A stretch of DNA of 64,000 nucleotides from Ceriagrion tenellum (taxonomy: Eukaryota; Arthropoda; Insecta; Odonata; Coenagrionidae): assembly GCA_963169105.1 (NCBI GenBank), contig OY720632.1, forward strand, positions 310,001 to 374,000. The letters run 5' to 3'. Under the pieces are notes generated by a model, which did no database searches, was not told where the DNA came from, and saw nothing but the letters and a program-made list of their open reading frames with translations. Numbering within the stretch: position 1 is the first letter of the stretch; every line of letters starts with the position of its first letter. Positions 24,640 to 38,039 of the stretch are shown here, piece by piece. The translations under genes were made by a program, and so were the position numbers.

Positions 24640-25375
24640 GAACACTTAACACGTGACGCTTCGTGTGAAACTAAATGCAGACTGCAACGCGGAAAGGTGA
24701 CTTCCGATAGATTAGTTGGCAACTAGGCAATTGCTTTAAATTTTAAACCTGAATCTGCAACCGAAATCGCCCTTAGCGAGGTGTTCGTGCAACGGGAAAA
24801 TGAAAGATTTCACAACTACAGGGAAAGATAACATACGAGGGCTGCCAGATTTTCGGCTTCATGTCAACACAGTACACATAATATTCAGGCTAAGACAACA
24901 TGAAACGGAAACATAAAAAATCATCACCACAAAAAATATATTACCCACCGTGTAATTTCTTACCATGCATGACGGCTTGTTCTATACACCATTCTGAGAA
25001 AATGTCACCGCCAAGCTTACCTGTAATTATAACAGCCATGAGTGCCGCCACGCCGAAACCAGGGAAAAGAAGCATTTCGTAAACTTTCGTAACTACGTCA
25101 ATGAAGAAAAGATTACCTTCAAACGTCTACAATCATGCAGCACGTACCAATTCTCAGCTACTTTCCTCTCGCCTGGTCCGACGTCGAACGAATCTCACAC
25201 TGCGATGTTACTTAGCAACGGTGACTACGCTACGAGCATTATTGTATTTCTCCTCCGTGAGCAGGCGAATTACGCGTGAATGGTGGGCAATGAAATGAAG
25301 CAGGTATATAAACTTACATTCGCCTTCATACCGTGGAAATTGTGCCAGAAAATCCTGGAAAAAACTATCTTATAA
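24640..25375 (-). pseudogene. Exon-like module, diverged copy Y with two putative exons
   Basis: This segment is homologous to the second half of the 1,095-bp tandem unit, but single copy and diverged. On the minus strand it has a 37-nt putative exon (25354-25318), preceded by TTTTTTCCAG and followed by GTAAGT, then a putative intron of about 190 nt ending in TAG, and a 106-nt exon (25126-25021) followed by GTAAGC. The two exons join in frame (phase 0, via AAT|ACG). The second reads TFEGNLFFIDVVTKVYEM and continues hydrophobic (GFGVAALMAVIIT). No full gene can be assembled from the surroundings, so this is a gene fragment or decayed gene of unknown family. Confidence 0.45.
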
Positions 25376-28300
25376 ATCACATTTCCTGCATATTTTCATA
25401 TCACGGTAATACTGTGTACCTAGATCGTGGCTTCTCGGTTGCAAGATTTAATTTCGAATGTTTCACAGCTGAAAATAGGTCACCGAAAACTCTGATTACG
25501 CTCAACATCGTTCCAATGAAGTTAGAAGCCACATTCATCTGATAAATCGCCTCCGAACGACCGGTAAATATTTATCAATTCTTACTTTTTGGAAGAATTT
25601 ATCAAATATTTCTTTCGATTTCCATTTGGAATGTACTTAAAAATTAGTTGCCTCTACGTAACGTCACTTCCACCTTCCGTCTCCACGGTTCTTCATTTGT
25701 AAGTTACACCGCGATATCTCGCCTCCCGACACAATACCATCAACGTCGGAAAATTAATATGAATGCCCACTACGACACAAACCACTATGTTCAACTCCCG
25801 TCAAAAATTTTTACCTAGCACTCACGACGATGTGTTACATAAAAATATTCACCACTTCGCGAATTCTCGCCCAGTCGCTGCTAAATATTGTTCACTAAGC
25901 GAAGCTGTTAGTCGACTGACGTCACCGATACAATGAAAGTGTTCAAGCACCTACGCAATAAAAACCTGTAAAAGTCAATGGGGTAGACCAGCTGCAGACT
26001 CACCCCTCCGGCTGTTACAATTTCTCTACACTTTCTTGACATCGTCATTGAATGCTAACATTCTCTACACGTGAGAAAGCTACCCTTTGAAGAAAGCTGC
26101 TTTCCTTACGTTTCGCAAGGAATTCAGAGTTATCGGCGTTAACGTTCAAAATTATCGAACACTCATCTGAAAGACTGAAGGCCAAATTTCGATACGAATT
26201 ATCAAACAGCAAAGCATTTCCCGGCGAACGCGAAAACTTCATTTCTACGTATTCTTGATACGTCTGATGTACGCCTATTCATTGCCGTTATTATTCATAA
26301 TCACACGGAATCACTCACACCACACAAAAAACTGTCATTAATGACTAAGAAACTGTGGTATGACATTAAAATCACATTCCACCGACACAAACCCGCACGC
26401 GAAATACGTTACACACGATTAATTGTTTAGGCAATACGCCTCTTCTCTATTGACGATACAAATGAATTAAAAAGTAACACATACCATCGAAACAGCTGTT
26501 CGGTATATTCTTTCCGTCGTTCCGCCACCCACACAATCTAGTCACGGTCTTTGTCGACGACATCTCTGAAACCAGTCGTCCCAAACTGAAAGATGAAATA
26601 GAAAAACATAATTTGGTTTGAGGTTCCGTTTCAACTACAAGCGTAGCATACAAACAGGTCACTACAGGGTGAATATACAGAGACATACTAATTTTATATC
26701 GCGGCCAGTATTTCCATAGGAATCAGCTGTCCATAAATAGGACCTTTTGCTTACACAAATTACGTTCGCCTGGGTCAGAAAAGAATCTTCTCAACGAGTC
26801 GTTGACACCGGAAAAGGAATTACGTTAACGCTATGTAATTTCGGACATTTCCCTAGGCAACAAAGTAAGCTTACCCGTCAACTTCCGGCGCCGCCAGAAA
26901 CAGTGTGTCCACTGTACGATGGGAGGAGGTGGGGGCGGTAGGGGTGGCACCTCCCCTCCAAGGAGCGGGTGAGAGTCGCGGGGGGGGGTATGGGAAATAA
27001 ATGAAGCCGCCTCGCGCGCACCGCAAAGATGCCCTTTGAAGACGGGGCACGATATTGCACTATTTAAAACTATATTTAACACTATTTAGTGGGCAGTTAC
27101 TGTTGAATTAGTGCAGGCGCTATTTTCACATATATCGCTGATGCATCCGCGCAGGTATTCTCATAATTCTACGCATTTCGCGACGCTCTCAAAGTGCATG
27201 TTCGCTCGTCTTTACAGGCCGTGGTCGTACAGCTTTTCGAAGATGCCAACGCCATCTAACGGATTTCACGCCGAAGCAACGGGAAGCACGTAATTTTGGT
27301 TAATGAAACTGCGTTTCAACCGGGAAAACTTATTTCTGAAGGATTTTCTCCCAAATCAGTCATATATCTAATAAGGGATTTAATTCTTATGGAACAAGAA
27401 ACTAACATGGGCGGTTAGGAGATGATTCCATTAAACATTTTCCATCGCTGAATCTTGGAATTATTTGTGGTAATCGGATGATTTTGGAATGTTATATCTA
27501 CGAAATATATTTTATGTTCAATAATTTGCAGAGAAAACTGCGAAAATTTCTTTTGAGTTACCACATAGCCCCCGTGGGTAACGAAAGTAGCCAAGCAGTT
27601 AGCAAATCCAAAACGCCAATATATGATAAAAAAACAGGCCATGATATTCTCTGCAAAATCTGGTCAGTTTGATTCAAGTATTACAAATCCCGGGGTAATG
27701 GAACGCTTTCCACATATTTTAATGATTTCTCTGTCGGCTATTCAATCTATTTCTTTCACAGTGTAAATAAATGAATGAATCATTGAGATACTCGCACCCA
27801 CTGCATAAATGTGATATATCACGTTGTAAATAACTCAGCTGTGGAAAACTTTAGGTTAACCACAACTCAGCTAGACTGAGCCCATAAGAATATCTATTTT
27901 CCAGAGGAATTAACACCATGGAATCAAAGTGCCACGTGAAAGTGTCAAACCTTTGTACTTAATGAATGCCATACAACTCTGTGATACCTTCGCTTGTGCT
28001 ACAACTCAATCCAGCTTAACTTCCTTTAGTACAGAAAGCCATTTCAACTCTGTAGCCATACACCACATGAAGGTCTCCATTACAAGTCAGCTTTCATCCC
28101 TCAGATGTCTATATTTCTTGGAGAACTAAAATTTGACCCTGGTGAAACTTCCATAACGAGCAGAGAAATTTGCACAGAGTGAGAAAGTTGCTTGCATATC
28201 ATCGTAAATGTTAACATTGTAAATATCTTGCAGCATATTTCTACTTTTTTCAAGTTATTACAATAGTAACTGAACTAATTGTCTATCCGGTACAGGGATT

Positions 28301-31300
28301 AAAACATGTGGTGTGAATTCACCTATTCATGTTCACTCAGCATATCTAGAAATTAAAATTCATTGACGAGAACAAACAGACCGTATAATTAGGCCAATCC
28401 ACCTGAATTCTACACCAATAATTAGAGAGATGGGACTAATCACTTCATGGTTTATCACATGAGTATCATATTCACCCAACTAAGGCGGCAAATCATGCAT
28501 CTGACCCACATGATGTACAATGCAGTTGAGGACGAGCTTAGAAAACCAGTGATGATATGCACTGACCTATGTGAGACAAAATACATGGACGTAAAAAATC
28601 AATTGGCGAATAAGCAACAGGGCATAGAAAAATTGGTGGAAAATGGCCAGGGGAACTTTTGAAAACAGTCCCGAATGCTATCCCAAAAAAGAAGAATGCA
28701 GTGCATAGCGAGGACAACAGAACTATGACTTTAATTTTACACGCAGCCAAATATTTGTTAACAATAATGGAGGGTTGGAGAGAAAAGCCAATTACTACTT
28801 GGCCAATGACCAGTTTGGGCGATGGGAGAATGTGAGCTCGGGATGCGATTGCGGTGATTATACCTCTGACCGTAAGAAACATACATGTATTACTTTGACA
28901 ATAGAACCTAATGTAATGAATATTAATTTGCAATGATTGTAAATGCAAACAATAGCTGCTACAGACATCAGAGAAGATACAGTACAAGGTATTAATTGCA
29001 TAACCTGGATATATTTGCAAGCTTCATTGAAAATGTATTTGAAAAGGGTTTCGACTGAGTACATTGGGTACACCAACTGAGATACTTGAGAAAATGGGGA
29101 TACATTGATGACATAGAAAAATAATCAGGAACTTATGTATGACACTAAGAGTGCAGGTGAAAGGTGTTGATGGTTAATCAGGGTGGACAACTAGAGGTCA
29201 TGGGGTACATCCCTTAAAACATAAAGCGATACAGCAACAGTCATTAAATATAGAGCCATTCAGCTGAGTTCCGCAGAATACCAGTATCAACATGACCAAT
29301 TTCAACGCCAATCAGCATTGAGAGTAAGACTCACAGAAAAACTTATTGCATGCATTTTAATGGCAGTGGTGAAAAATCCAAACAATAGTAACTACAGACA
29401 CCAGAGAAAATACAGTATCAAAATGAAACACCAACAACTTGAAGTGCATCAAATATAGTCAAGGATTATCTGAACAGACAATTCTGATGAGTACAAATGT
29501 TGAAGTAGCCAATGGAGGAATAATAACACAAAACCTGTGGGTGCATAAAAAAATGTAAACCATAACTCAAGAAGAAATAAGACTGAAATATGAAATCCAT
29601 GGAATGGCAAAAGTTGGAACATATGCAGGAGTAATGTCTCAGTATCTAGAGCATGGAGCTGTTATTCAACAATCATGTACCACCACAAAGAACATTTTAT
29701 ATGCATTGGCAGATCATTCTGTAATATCCCGACACATTATTAAAGTCACAGGAAGTTAAAGTAATAAATATAGAATCCAAAATAAATAAAACATTACTCA
29801 CATCATAAACACTCTCACAATTGGTCAGATATTGAATAATTTGGAAGAAAGGAATACATTGTTAATGACATGCTGTTATTGAAATGTATGTCATTATTTA
29901 TTCGTTTCATGTTAAGAAGTTGTGTATTTTCTTACCCAGTTCCTCACCATATTGTATTTAAAATGTTTCTCATATGAAGCTACTAATGGCATAAGAAAAA
30001 GGTATGTATTGAGTTTTAGCACTAAATGTTTAAGATAGAAAATTTTGGCGATGAGGAAAATGAAACACCTAGTGGCATTATGTTATAAAAAAGTTTGGCC
30101 TGCACAGAGAAATGAAGGGTGAAAGCCATTTTTAGGTGTTTAAATGAAATTATAATGGACAATGGTCTTTTAGAGTGGGATTATAGGGTGTAATTCCAAC
30201 CTAAGTCTGTGAACAGCCGTTAGGTGAGATCCACGAGGCTTATTGTGCAATGGTGAAAATAAAAATGCTTGCGGGTGAGTATTTTTCGTGGTCATGGCTG
30301 GCTGAAGGTTTAGAGGTTTATGTTAAAAGCTGTCATCCTTGTTTGAGTAATTTTTGAGAAATCATTCTTAAGTAATGCTGATCAAGCTAAACATTTGTAT
30401 GACTGCATTCACATAAATTTCTTTGGGCCTTATTGTATTTGTTTGGGCAATATTTTAACATTCTTAATACTTATTCGTGCCTTCTGTCAGTGGCCACTGA
30501 TTTATGAAATGACAGAAACTGATTCACAGTCAACTGTGGATAAGTTAAGGGATTGTTTTGGCTGATTTGGGCTTTGACTGAACCGGGATGTCTGGTCAAC
30601 GGTTCTAACCAAATGTTTTGAGTAGCCTTCGCACACAATGTAAACCACCAGTCAGGTTAGACTTGTGAAGAATTATGAAAAAAGCAAGCAATGTCTAATT
30701 TGTTGTGTTATGATTTCTTTTGCATCCCTTGTGGACAGGTTTTGTTAAATATAACCTCTGAGTTGGAGGGGTGAAAAAGTTTTCATAATTCTGTTGTGTC
30801 TTGTTAAGAAGTTGTGTATGTATGTAACCCATCGAATAACTGTTTTGTATTTAATCGTTCCAAGCAAGGTATTAAATGCATAATGAGTAACCTCACAAAA
30901 TGTTGAAGATACGACACTTACAAGTGTAATCCCTTACCAGATATAAAAAGTCTGCTGAATTGGCATTTAGTAATGTACGAACGTGTTACGTAGCGTACTG
31001 GAAAATTTGTACAGAACGCAAAACTTCACCCAAAACTGTAAGTCAATAACGAAGTACTGTGTACCCCATCAATTTCACCACAGTGTACCACATAACATAA
31101 ATGGAGGAAGTACATACCACCGGTTAATTTGGAGTTTCTTCTTCTTAAAAAGAAGCAATACCTCTATCTAGCGGGAATGGCGCTGTCAAACTGAAATTAT
31201 GTGAGCGGCGATTCCTGCCTTCATCCCACTCTTCTGAAAAAGGAAGTACAAAAACTCGAGTTGATGTGAGGTTTGTTGAAAACGCAACGTAAGGTTATTT

Positions 31301-32164
31301 TAGGTTATGGCTAGGAGAAGTAGAAAATTGCCTACCCTATCCGTCCTGTAGATTCCTCTTTGGAATAATGGACTGAAAGTGGCCAATCACTAACTTCGAG
31401 CCTAATTGACAGGAACCAGCCTTTAAAAGGACTTGTCGCCACTGGAATGAAGAAGATGACAACCATTAGTTCATGTAAGGTGTTGATTAAATAAATTTCT
31501 TACCTCCGCTTAAGCACCCATGACCCTATTCCGGTGGTACAACGAGCTCGCAGTGATAACACAGAGTAATACTGCCAGGGTTGGAGGGAGAGAGAGGCGG
31601 TAAAGAGAAATGACACCACGGTACGTCGAACGTCGTTGCAATCTGTGTTTTGGCGAGAATATTTTTGCTGCAATTTCGTTAACTACTTACAAAAAGCATT
31701 GCTTCCCTCCATCCCACCGCTGGCCCGCACTCAGTAGCTTTTCGTCGGCTTTAAAATTGACTCTCTCGAATGAAGTTCTCCATTGGGTATCGAGGCGTTT
31801 TAAAATTAATGTATTGACTTGAATGATGTAGCATAGAGCCCTTCCTCAACGACATATGGAATGTTGAGGCATGTGATAACCCTCGTCTCTTCCAAACAGT
31901 CTATCGTATCCATGAACCAGCTGTGAAGTACTACACCGTTAAACAAATCGGCTACATGGAGACCACAGGGCTCCGTTATAGCATGCCAACTCCATCTAGC
32001 GGTTTTAACGTGGAACCAACTGAAGAGGTTGCACTTAGGCAAAATTTTCCGAGGTATTGCTGGAAAACTGGTGTTGGAGTAGATTGGAATGCATCACACA
32101 GGGATATGAGAAGAACGATCGATTTTTGTAACGAAACCAATAATCTGCAGCTACTTAATTGCAA
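25376..32164. other. Long AT-rich spacer
   Basis: Nearly 7 kb without a recognisable gene. Points of note are a G-rich tract at 26920-26998 and two related short motifs containing GCCATCTAACGG (27251-27262) and TCCATCTAGCGG (31991-32002). ORFs are all short and not convincing. Confidence 0.55.
26920..26998 (+). other. G-rich tract, possible G-quadruplex
   Basis: The plus strand has closely spaced G-runs (GGGAGGAGGTGGGGGCGG, TAGGGGTGGC, then CGCGGGGGGGGTATGGG) in otherwise AT-rich spacer. At least four runs of three or more G within 80 bp would allow a G-quadruplex. Function is unknown. Confidence 0.5.
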
Positions 32165-35100
32165 GAACCTATAACATATATATATATATTTATATATAAA
32201 GTAGAGGGTTGTCTGTCTTAAAGACAAATCAACAGTTTAAATCCTATCGTACTGAAACTTTGGAGAGTAATAGTTCAAGGCAGGAGGACATCAATGCGGC
32301 ACTGTAAAAAAATCTCAGGGCCCATAAGGGGGCCCTTGGGTGGTTTTACGGTACGTATTGGGTTTTGTGTAGTGGTTTCAGTTTTTACTTTTTTAAATTA
32401 CTTCCGCTCAAGATAGAGAGATGGAATTTTTTCATTAAATGTCAGATGGAATGAAGATTTGAATTCTTTCAAACAGTTATCCTTTAAAATTTCGTAATTG
32501 ATTGAAAAATACGTTTTTAGCTGCTAAAACGCATATTTTTCTGTCAATGAAGAATGCCATATTCGCATGGGAACCAGATTTCTTAACACTTAAAACTTCT
32601 TGTGAAACTCAAATGCTGACTGCACATACGGAAATGTCACTTCCGATAGATTAGTTGGCGACTAGGCAATTGATTTACATTTTTAAACCCGAATCTGCAA
32701 CCGAAATTGCCCTTAGCGAGGTGTTCGTGCAACGGGAATATGAAAGATTTCACAAATACAGGGAAAGGTAACATACGAGGGCTGCCAGATTTTCGGCTTC
32801 ATGTCAAGACAGTACACATAATATTCAGGCTAAGACAACATGAAACGGAAACATAAAAAATCATCACCACAAAAAATTTATTACCCACCTTGTAATTTCT
32901 TTCCATGCATGACGGCTTGTTCTATACACCATTCCGAGAAAATGTCACCGCCAAGCTTACCTGTAATTATACCATCCATGAGTGCCGCCACGCCGAAACC
33001 AGGGAAAAAACCATTTCGTAAACTTTCGTGACTACGTCTATGAAGAAAATTTTACCTTCAAACGTCTAGAATCATGCAGCACGGACCAATTCTCAGCTAC
33101 TTTCCTCTCGCGCGGTCCGGCGTCTGACGAATCTCACACTGCGATGTTACTTAGCAACGGTGACTACGCTACGGGCATTATTGTATTTCTCCTCCGTGAG
33201 CAGGCGAATTACGCGTGAATGGTGGCCAATGTAATGAAACAGGTACATACACTTACATTCGCCTTTATATCCATATATATTTATGTATAAAAATTACAGG
33301 GTTTGTCTGTCTTAAAGACAAATCAACAGTTTAAATCCTATCGTACTGAAACTTTGGAGAGTAATAGCTCAAGGCAGGAGGACATCAATGCGGCACTGTA
33401 AAAAAATCTCAGGGCCCATAAGGGGGCCCTTGGGTGGTTTTACGGTACATATTGGGTTTTGTGTAGTGGTTTCAGTTTTTACTTTTTTAAATTACTTCCG
33501 CTCAAGATAGAGAGTTGGAATTTTTTCATTAAATGTCAGAGGGAATGAAGATTTGAATTCTTTCAAACAGTTATCCTTTAAAATTTCGTAATTGATTGAA
33601 AAATACGTTTTTAGCTGCTAAAACGCATATTTTTCTGTCAATGAAGAATGCCATATTCCCATGAGAACCAGATTTCTTAACACTTAACACTTCTTGTGAA
33701 ACTCAAATGCTGACTGCACATACGGAAATGTCACTTCCGATAGATTAGTTGGCGACTAGGCAATTGATTTACATTTTTAAACCCGAATCTGCAACCGAAA
33801 TTGCCCTTAGAGAGGTGTTCGTGCAACGGGAAAATGAAAGATTTCACAAGTGCAGGGAAAGATAAAATACGAGGGCTGCCAGATTTCCGGCTTCATGTCA
33901 AGACAGTACACAATATATTCAGGCAACATTAAACAGAAAAAATCATAGGTACAAAAAATTCATTACCCACCTTCTAATTTGTTACGATGCGTGACGTCTT
34001 GTTCTATAGACCAATTTGAGAAAATGTCACCGCCAAGTTTACCTGTAATTATACCAGCCATGAGTGCCGCCACGCCGAAACCAGGGAAAAAAACCATTTC
34101 GTAAACTTTCGTGACTACGTCTATGAAGAAAATTTTACCTTCAAACGTCTAGAATCATGCAGCACGGACCAATTCTCAGCTACTTTCCTCTCGCGCGGTC
34201 CGGCGTCTGACGAATCTCACACTGCGATGTTACTTAGCAACGGTGACTACGCTACGGGCATTATTGTATTTCTCCTCCGTGAGCAGGCGAATTACGCGTG
34301 AATGGTGGCCAATGTAATGAAACAGGTACATACACTTACATTCGCCTTTATATCCATATATATTTATGTATAAAAATTACAGGGTTTGTCTGTCTTAAAG
34401 ACAAATCAACAGTTTAAATCCTATCGTACTGAAACTTTGGAGAGTAATAGTTCAAGGCAGGAGGACATCAATGCGGCACTGTAAAAAAATCTCAGGGCCC
34501 ATAAGGGGGCCCTTGGGTGGTTTTACGGTACGTATTGGGTTTTGTGTAGTGGTTTCAGTTTTTACTTTTTTAAATTACTTCCGCTCAAGATAGAGAGTTG
34601 GAATTTTTTCATTAAATGTCAGAAGGAATGAAGATTTGAATTCTTTCAAACAGTTATCCTTTAAAATTTCGTAATTGATTGAAAAATACGTTTTTAGCTG
34701 CTAAAACGCATATTTTTCTGTCAATGAAGAATGCCATATTCCCATGAGAACCAGATTTCTTAACACTTAACACTTCTTGTGAAACTCAAATGCTGACTGC
34801 ACATACGGAAATGTCACTTCCGATAGATTAGTTGGCGACTAGGCAATTGATTTACATTTTTAAACCCGAATCTGCAACCGAAATTGCCCTTAGCGAGGTG
34901 TTCGTGCAACGGGAATATGAAAGATTTCACAAATACAGGGAAAGGTAACATACGAGGGCTGCCAGATTTTCGGCTTCATGTCAAGACAGTACACATAATA
35001 TTCAGGCTAAGACAACATGAAACGGAAACATAAAAAATCATCACCACAAAAAATTTATTACCCACCTTGTAATTTCTTTCCATGCATGACGGCTTGTTCT

Positions 35101-38039
35101 ATACACCATTCCGAGAAAATGTCACCGCCAAGCTTACCTGTAATTATACCAGCCATGAGTGCCGCCACGCCGAAACCAGGGAAAAAAACCATTTCGTAAA
35201 CTTTCGTGACTACGTCTATGAAGAAAATTTTACCTTCAAACGTCTAGAATCATGCAGCACGGACCAATTCTCAGCTACTTTCCTCTCGCGCGGTCCGGCG
35301 TCTGACGAATCTCACACTGCGATGTTACTTAGCAACGGTGACTACGCTACGGGCATTATTGTATTTCTCCTCCGTGAGCAGGCGAATTACGCGTGAATGG
35401 TGGCCAATGTAATGAAACAGGTACATACACTTACATTCGCCTTTATATCCATATATATTTATGTATAAAAATTACAGGGTTTGTCTGTCTTAAAGACAAA
35501 TCAACAGTTTAAATCCTATCGTACTGAAACTTTGGAGAGTAATAGCTCAAGGCAGGAGGACATCAATGCGGCACTGTAAAAAAATCTCAGGGCCCATAAG
35601 GGGGCCCTTGGGTGGTTTTACGGTACGTATTGGGTTTTGTGTAGTGGTTTCAGTTTTTACTTTTTTAAATTACTTCCGCTCAAGATAGAGAGTTGGAATT
35701 TTTTCATTAAATGTCAGAAGGAATGAAGATTTGAATTCTTTCAAACAGTTATCCTTTAAAATTTCGTAATTGATTGAAAAATACGTTTTTAGCTGCTAAA
35801 ACGCATATTTTTCTGTCAATGAAGAATGCCATATTCGCATGAGAACCAGATTTCTTAACACTTAACACTTCTTGTGAAACTCAAATGCTGACTGCACATA
35901 CGGAAATGTCACTTCCGATAGATTAGTTGGCGACTAGGCAATTGATTTACATTTTTAAACCCGAATCTGCAACCGAAATTGCCCTTAGCGAGGTGTTCGT
36001 GCAACGGGAATATGAAAGATTTCACAAATACAGGGAAAGGTAACATACGAGGGCTGCCAGATTTTCGGCTTCATGTCAAGACAGTACACATAATATTCAG
36101 GCTAAGACAACATGAAACGGAAACATAAAAAATCATCACCACAAAAAATTTATTACCCACCTTGTAATTTCTTTCCATGCATGACGGCTTGTTCTATACA
36201 CCATTCCGAGAAAATGTCACCGCCAAGCTTACCTGTAATTATACCAGCCATGAGTGCCGCCACGCCGAAACCAGGGAAAAAAACCATTTCGTAAACTTTC
36301 GTGACTACGTCTATGAAGAAAATTTTACCTTCAAACGTCTAGAATCATGCAGCACGGACCAATTCTCAGCTACTTTCCTCTCGCGCGGTCCGGCGTCTGA
36401 CGAATCTCACACTGCGATGTTACTTAGCAACGGTGACTACGCTACGGGCATTATTGTATTTCTCCTCCGTGAGCAGGCGAATTACGCGTGAATGGTGGCC
36501 AATGTAATGAAACAGGTACATACACTTACATTCGCCTTTATATCCATATATATTTATGTATAAAAATTACAGGGTTTGTCTGTCTTAAAGACAAATCAAC
36601 AGTTTAAATCCTATCGTACTGAAACTTTGGAGAGTAATAGTTCAAGGCAGGAGGACATCAATGCGGCACTGTAAAAAAATCTCAGGGCCCATAAGGGGGC
36701 CCTTGGGTGGTTTTACGGTACGTATTGGGTTTTGTGTAGTGGTTTCAGTTTTTACTTTTTTAAATTACTTCCGCTCAAGATAGAGAGTTGGAATTTTTTC
36801 ATTAAATGTCAGAAGGAATGAAGATTTGAATTCTTTCAAACAGTTATCCTTTAAAATTTCGTAATTGATTGAAAAATACGTTTTTAGCTGCTAAAACGCA
36901 TATTTTTCTGTCAATGAAGAATGCCATATTCCCATGAGAACCAGATTTCTTAACACTTAACACTTCTTGTGAAACTCAAATGCTGACTGCACATACGGAA
37001 ATGTCACTTCCGATAGATTAGTTGGCGACTAGGCAATTGATTTACATTTTTAAACCCGAATCTGCAACCGAAATTGCCCTTAGCGAGGTGTTCGTGCAAC
37101 GGGAATATGAAAGATTTCACAAATACAGGGAAAGGTAACATACGAGGGCTGCCAGATTTTCGGCTTCATGTCAAGACAGTACACATAATATTCAGGCTAA
37201 GACAACATGAAACGGAAACATAAAAAATCATCACCACAAAAAATTTATTACCCACCTTGTAATTTCTTTCCATGCATGACGGCTTGTTCTATACACCATT
37301 CCGAGAAAATGTCACCGCCAAGCTTACCTGTAATTATACCAGCCATGAGTGCCGCCACGCCGAAACCAGGGAAAAAAACCATTTCGTAAACTTTCGTGAC
37401 TACGTCTATGAAGAAAATTTTACCTTCAAACGTCTAGAATCATGCAGCACGGACCAATTCTCAGCTACTTTCCTCTCGCGCGGTCCGGCGTCTGACGAAT
37501 CTCACACTGCGATGTTACTTAGCAACGGTGACTACGCTACGGGCATTATTGTATTTCTCCTCCGTGAGCAGGCGAATTACGCGTGAATGGTGGCCAATGT
37601 AATGAAACAGGTACATACACTTACATTCGCCTTTATATCCATATATATTTATGTATAAAAATTACAGGGTTTGTCTGTCTTAAAGACAAATCAACAGTTT
37701 AAATCCTATCGTACTGAAACTTTGGAGAGTAATAGCTCAAGGCAGGAGGACATCAATGCGGCACTGTAAAAAAATCTCAGGGCCCATAAGGGGGCCCTTG
37801 GGTGGTTTTACGGTACGTATTGGGTTTTGTGTAGTGGTTTCAGTTTTTACTTTTTTAAATTACTTCCGCTCAAGATAGAGAGTTGGAATTTTTTCATTAA
37901 ATGTCAGAAGGAATGAAGATTTGAATTCTTTCAAACAGTTATCCTTTAAAATTTCGTAATTGATTGAAAAATACGTTTTTAACTGCTAAAACGCATATTT
38001 TTCTGTCAATGAAGAATACCATATTCGCATGACAACCAG
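32165..38039. repeat. Tandem array, 1,095-bp unit, five full copies plus a partial one
   Basis: Units begin at the recurring GTCTGTCTTAAAGACAAATC at 32211, 33305, 34388, 35483, 36578 and 37673 (periods 1094, 1083, 1095, 1095, 1095; the last copy is broken off near 38039). Each starts in a TA-rich stretch (TATATATTTATGTATAAAAA) and contains the hairpin GGGCCC-ATAAG-GGGGCCC. The first half is related to diverged sequence at 38258-38640, the second half to copy Y at 24640-25375. The unit is therefore a chimera of two older sequences, amplified recently: the last three full copies are almost identical. The TA-rich start followed by GTCTGTC recalls some rolling-circle (Helitron) ends, but I do not see a clear CTRR terminus. 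Confidence 0.93.
35138..35243 (-). pseudogene. Exon-like module inside the 1,095-bp units (example copy)
   Basis: A minus-strand 106-nt open segment between TTCTAG and GTAAGC that encodes TFEGKIFFIDVVTKVYEM plus a hydrophobic stretch ending AALMAGIIT. Equivalent copies lie at 32961-33065 (one base short, frame broken), 34043-34148 (donor changed to GTAAAC), 36233-36338 and 37328-37433. The 37-nt upstream exon of copy Y is cut at the unit boundary, so the tandem units carry only part of the source gene. Confidence 0.45.

Noticed and set aside
32165..32200. TA-rich stretch as a replication origin or tRNA
   Set aside because: It is a simple TA run at the start of each tandem unit, without a tRNA fold or any other signal.
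32840..37586. Plus-strand ORFs of 60 and 104 codons repeated every 1,095 bp
   Set aside because: The older copies at 23.5 and 25.0 kb do not keep these plus-strand frames, while the minus-strand exon frame is kept. The minus strand is the better candidate.
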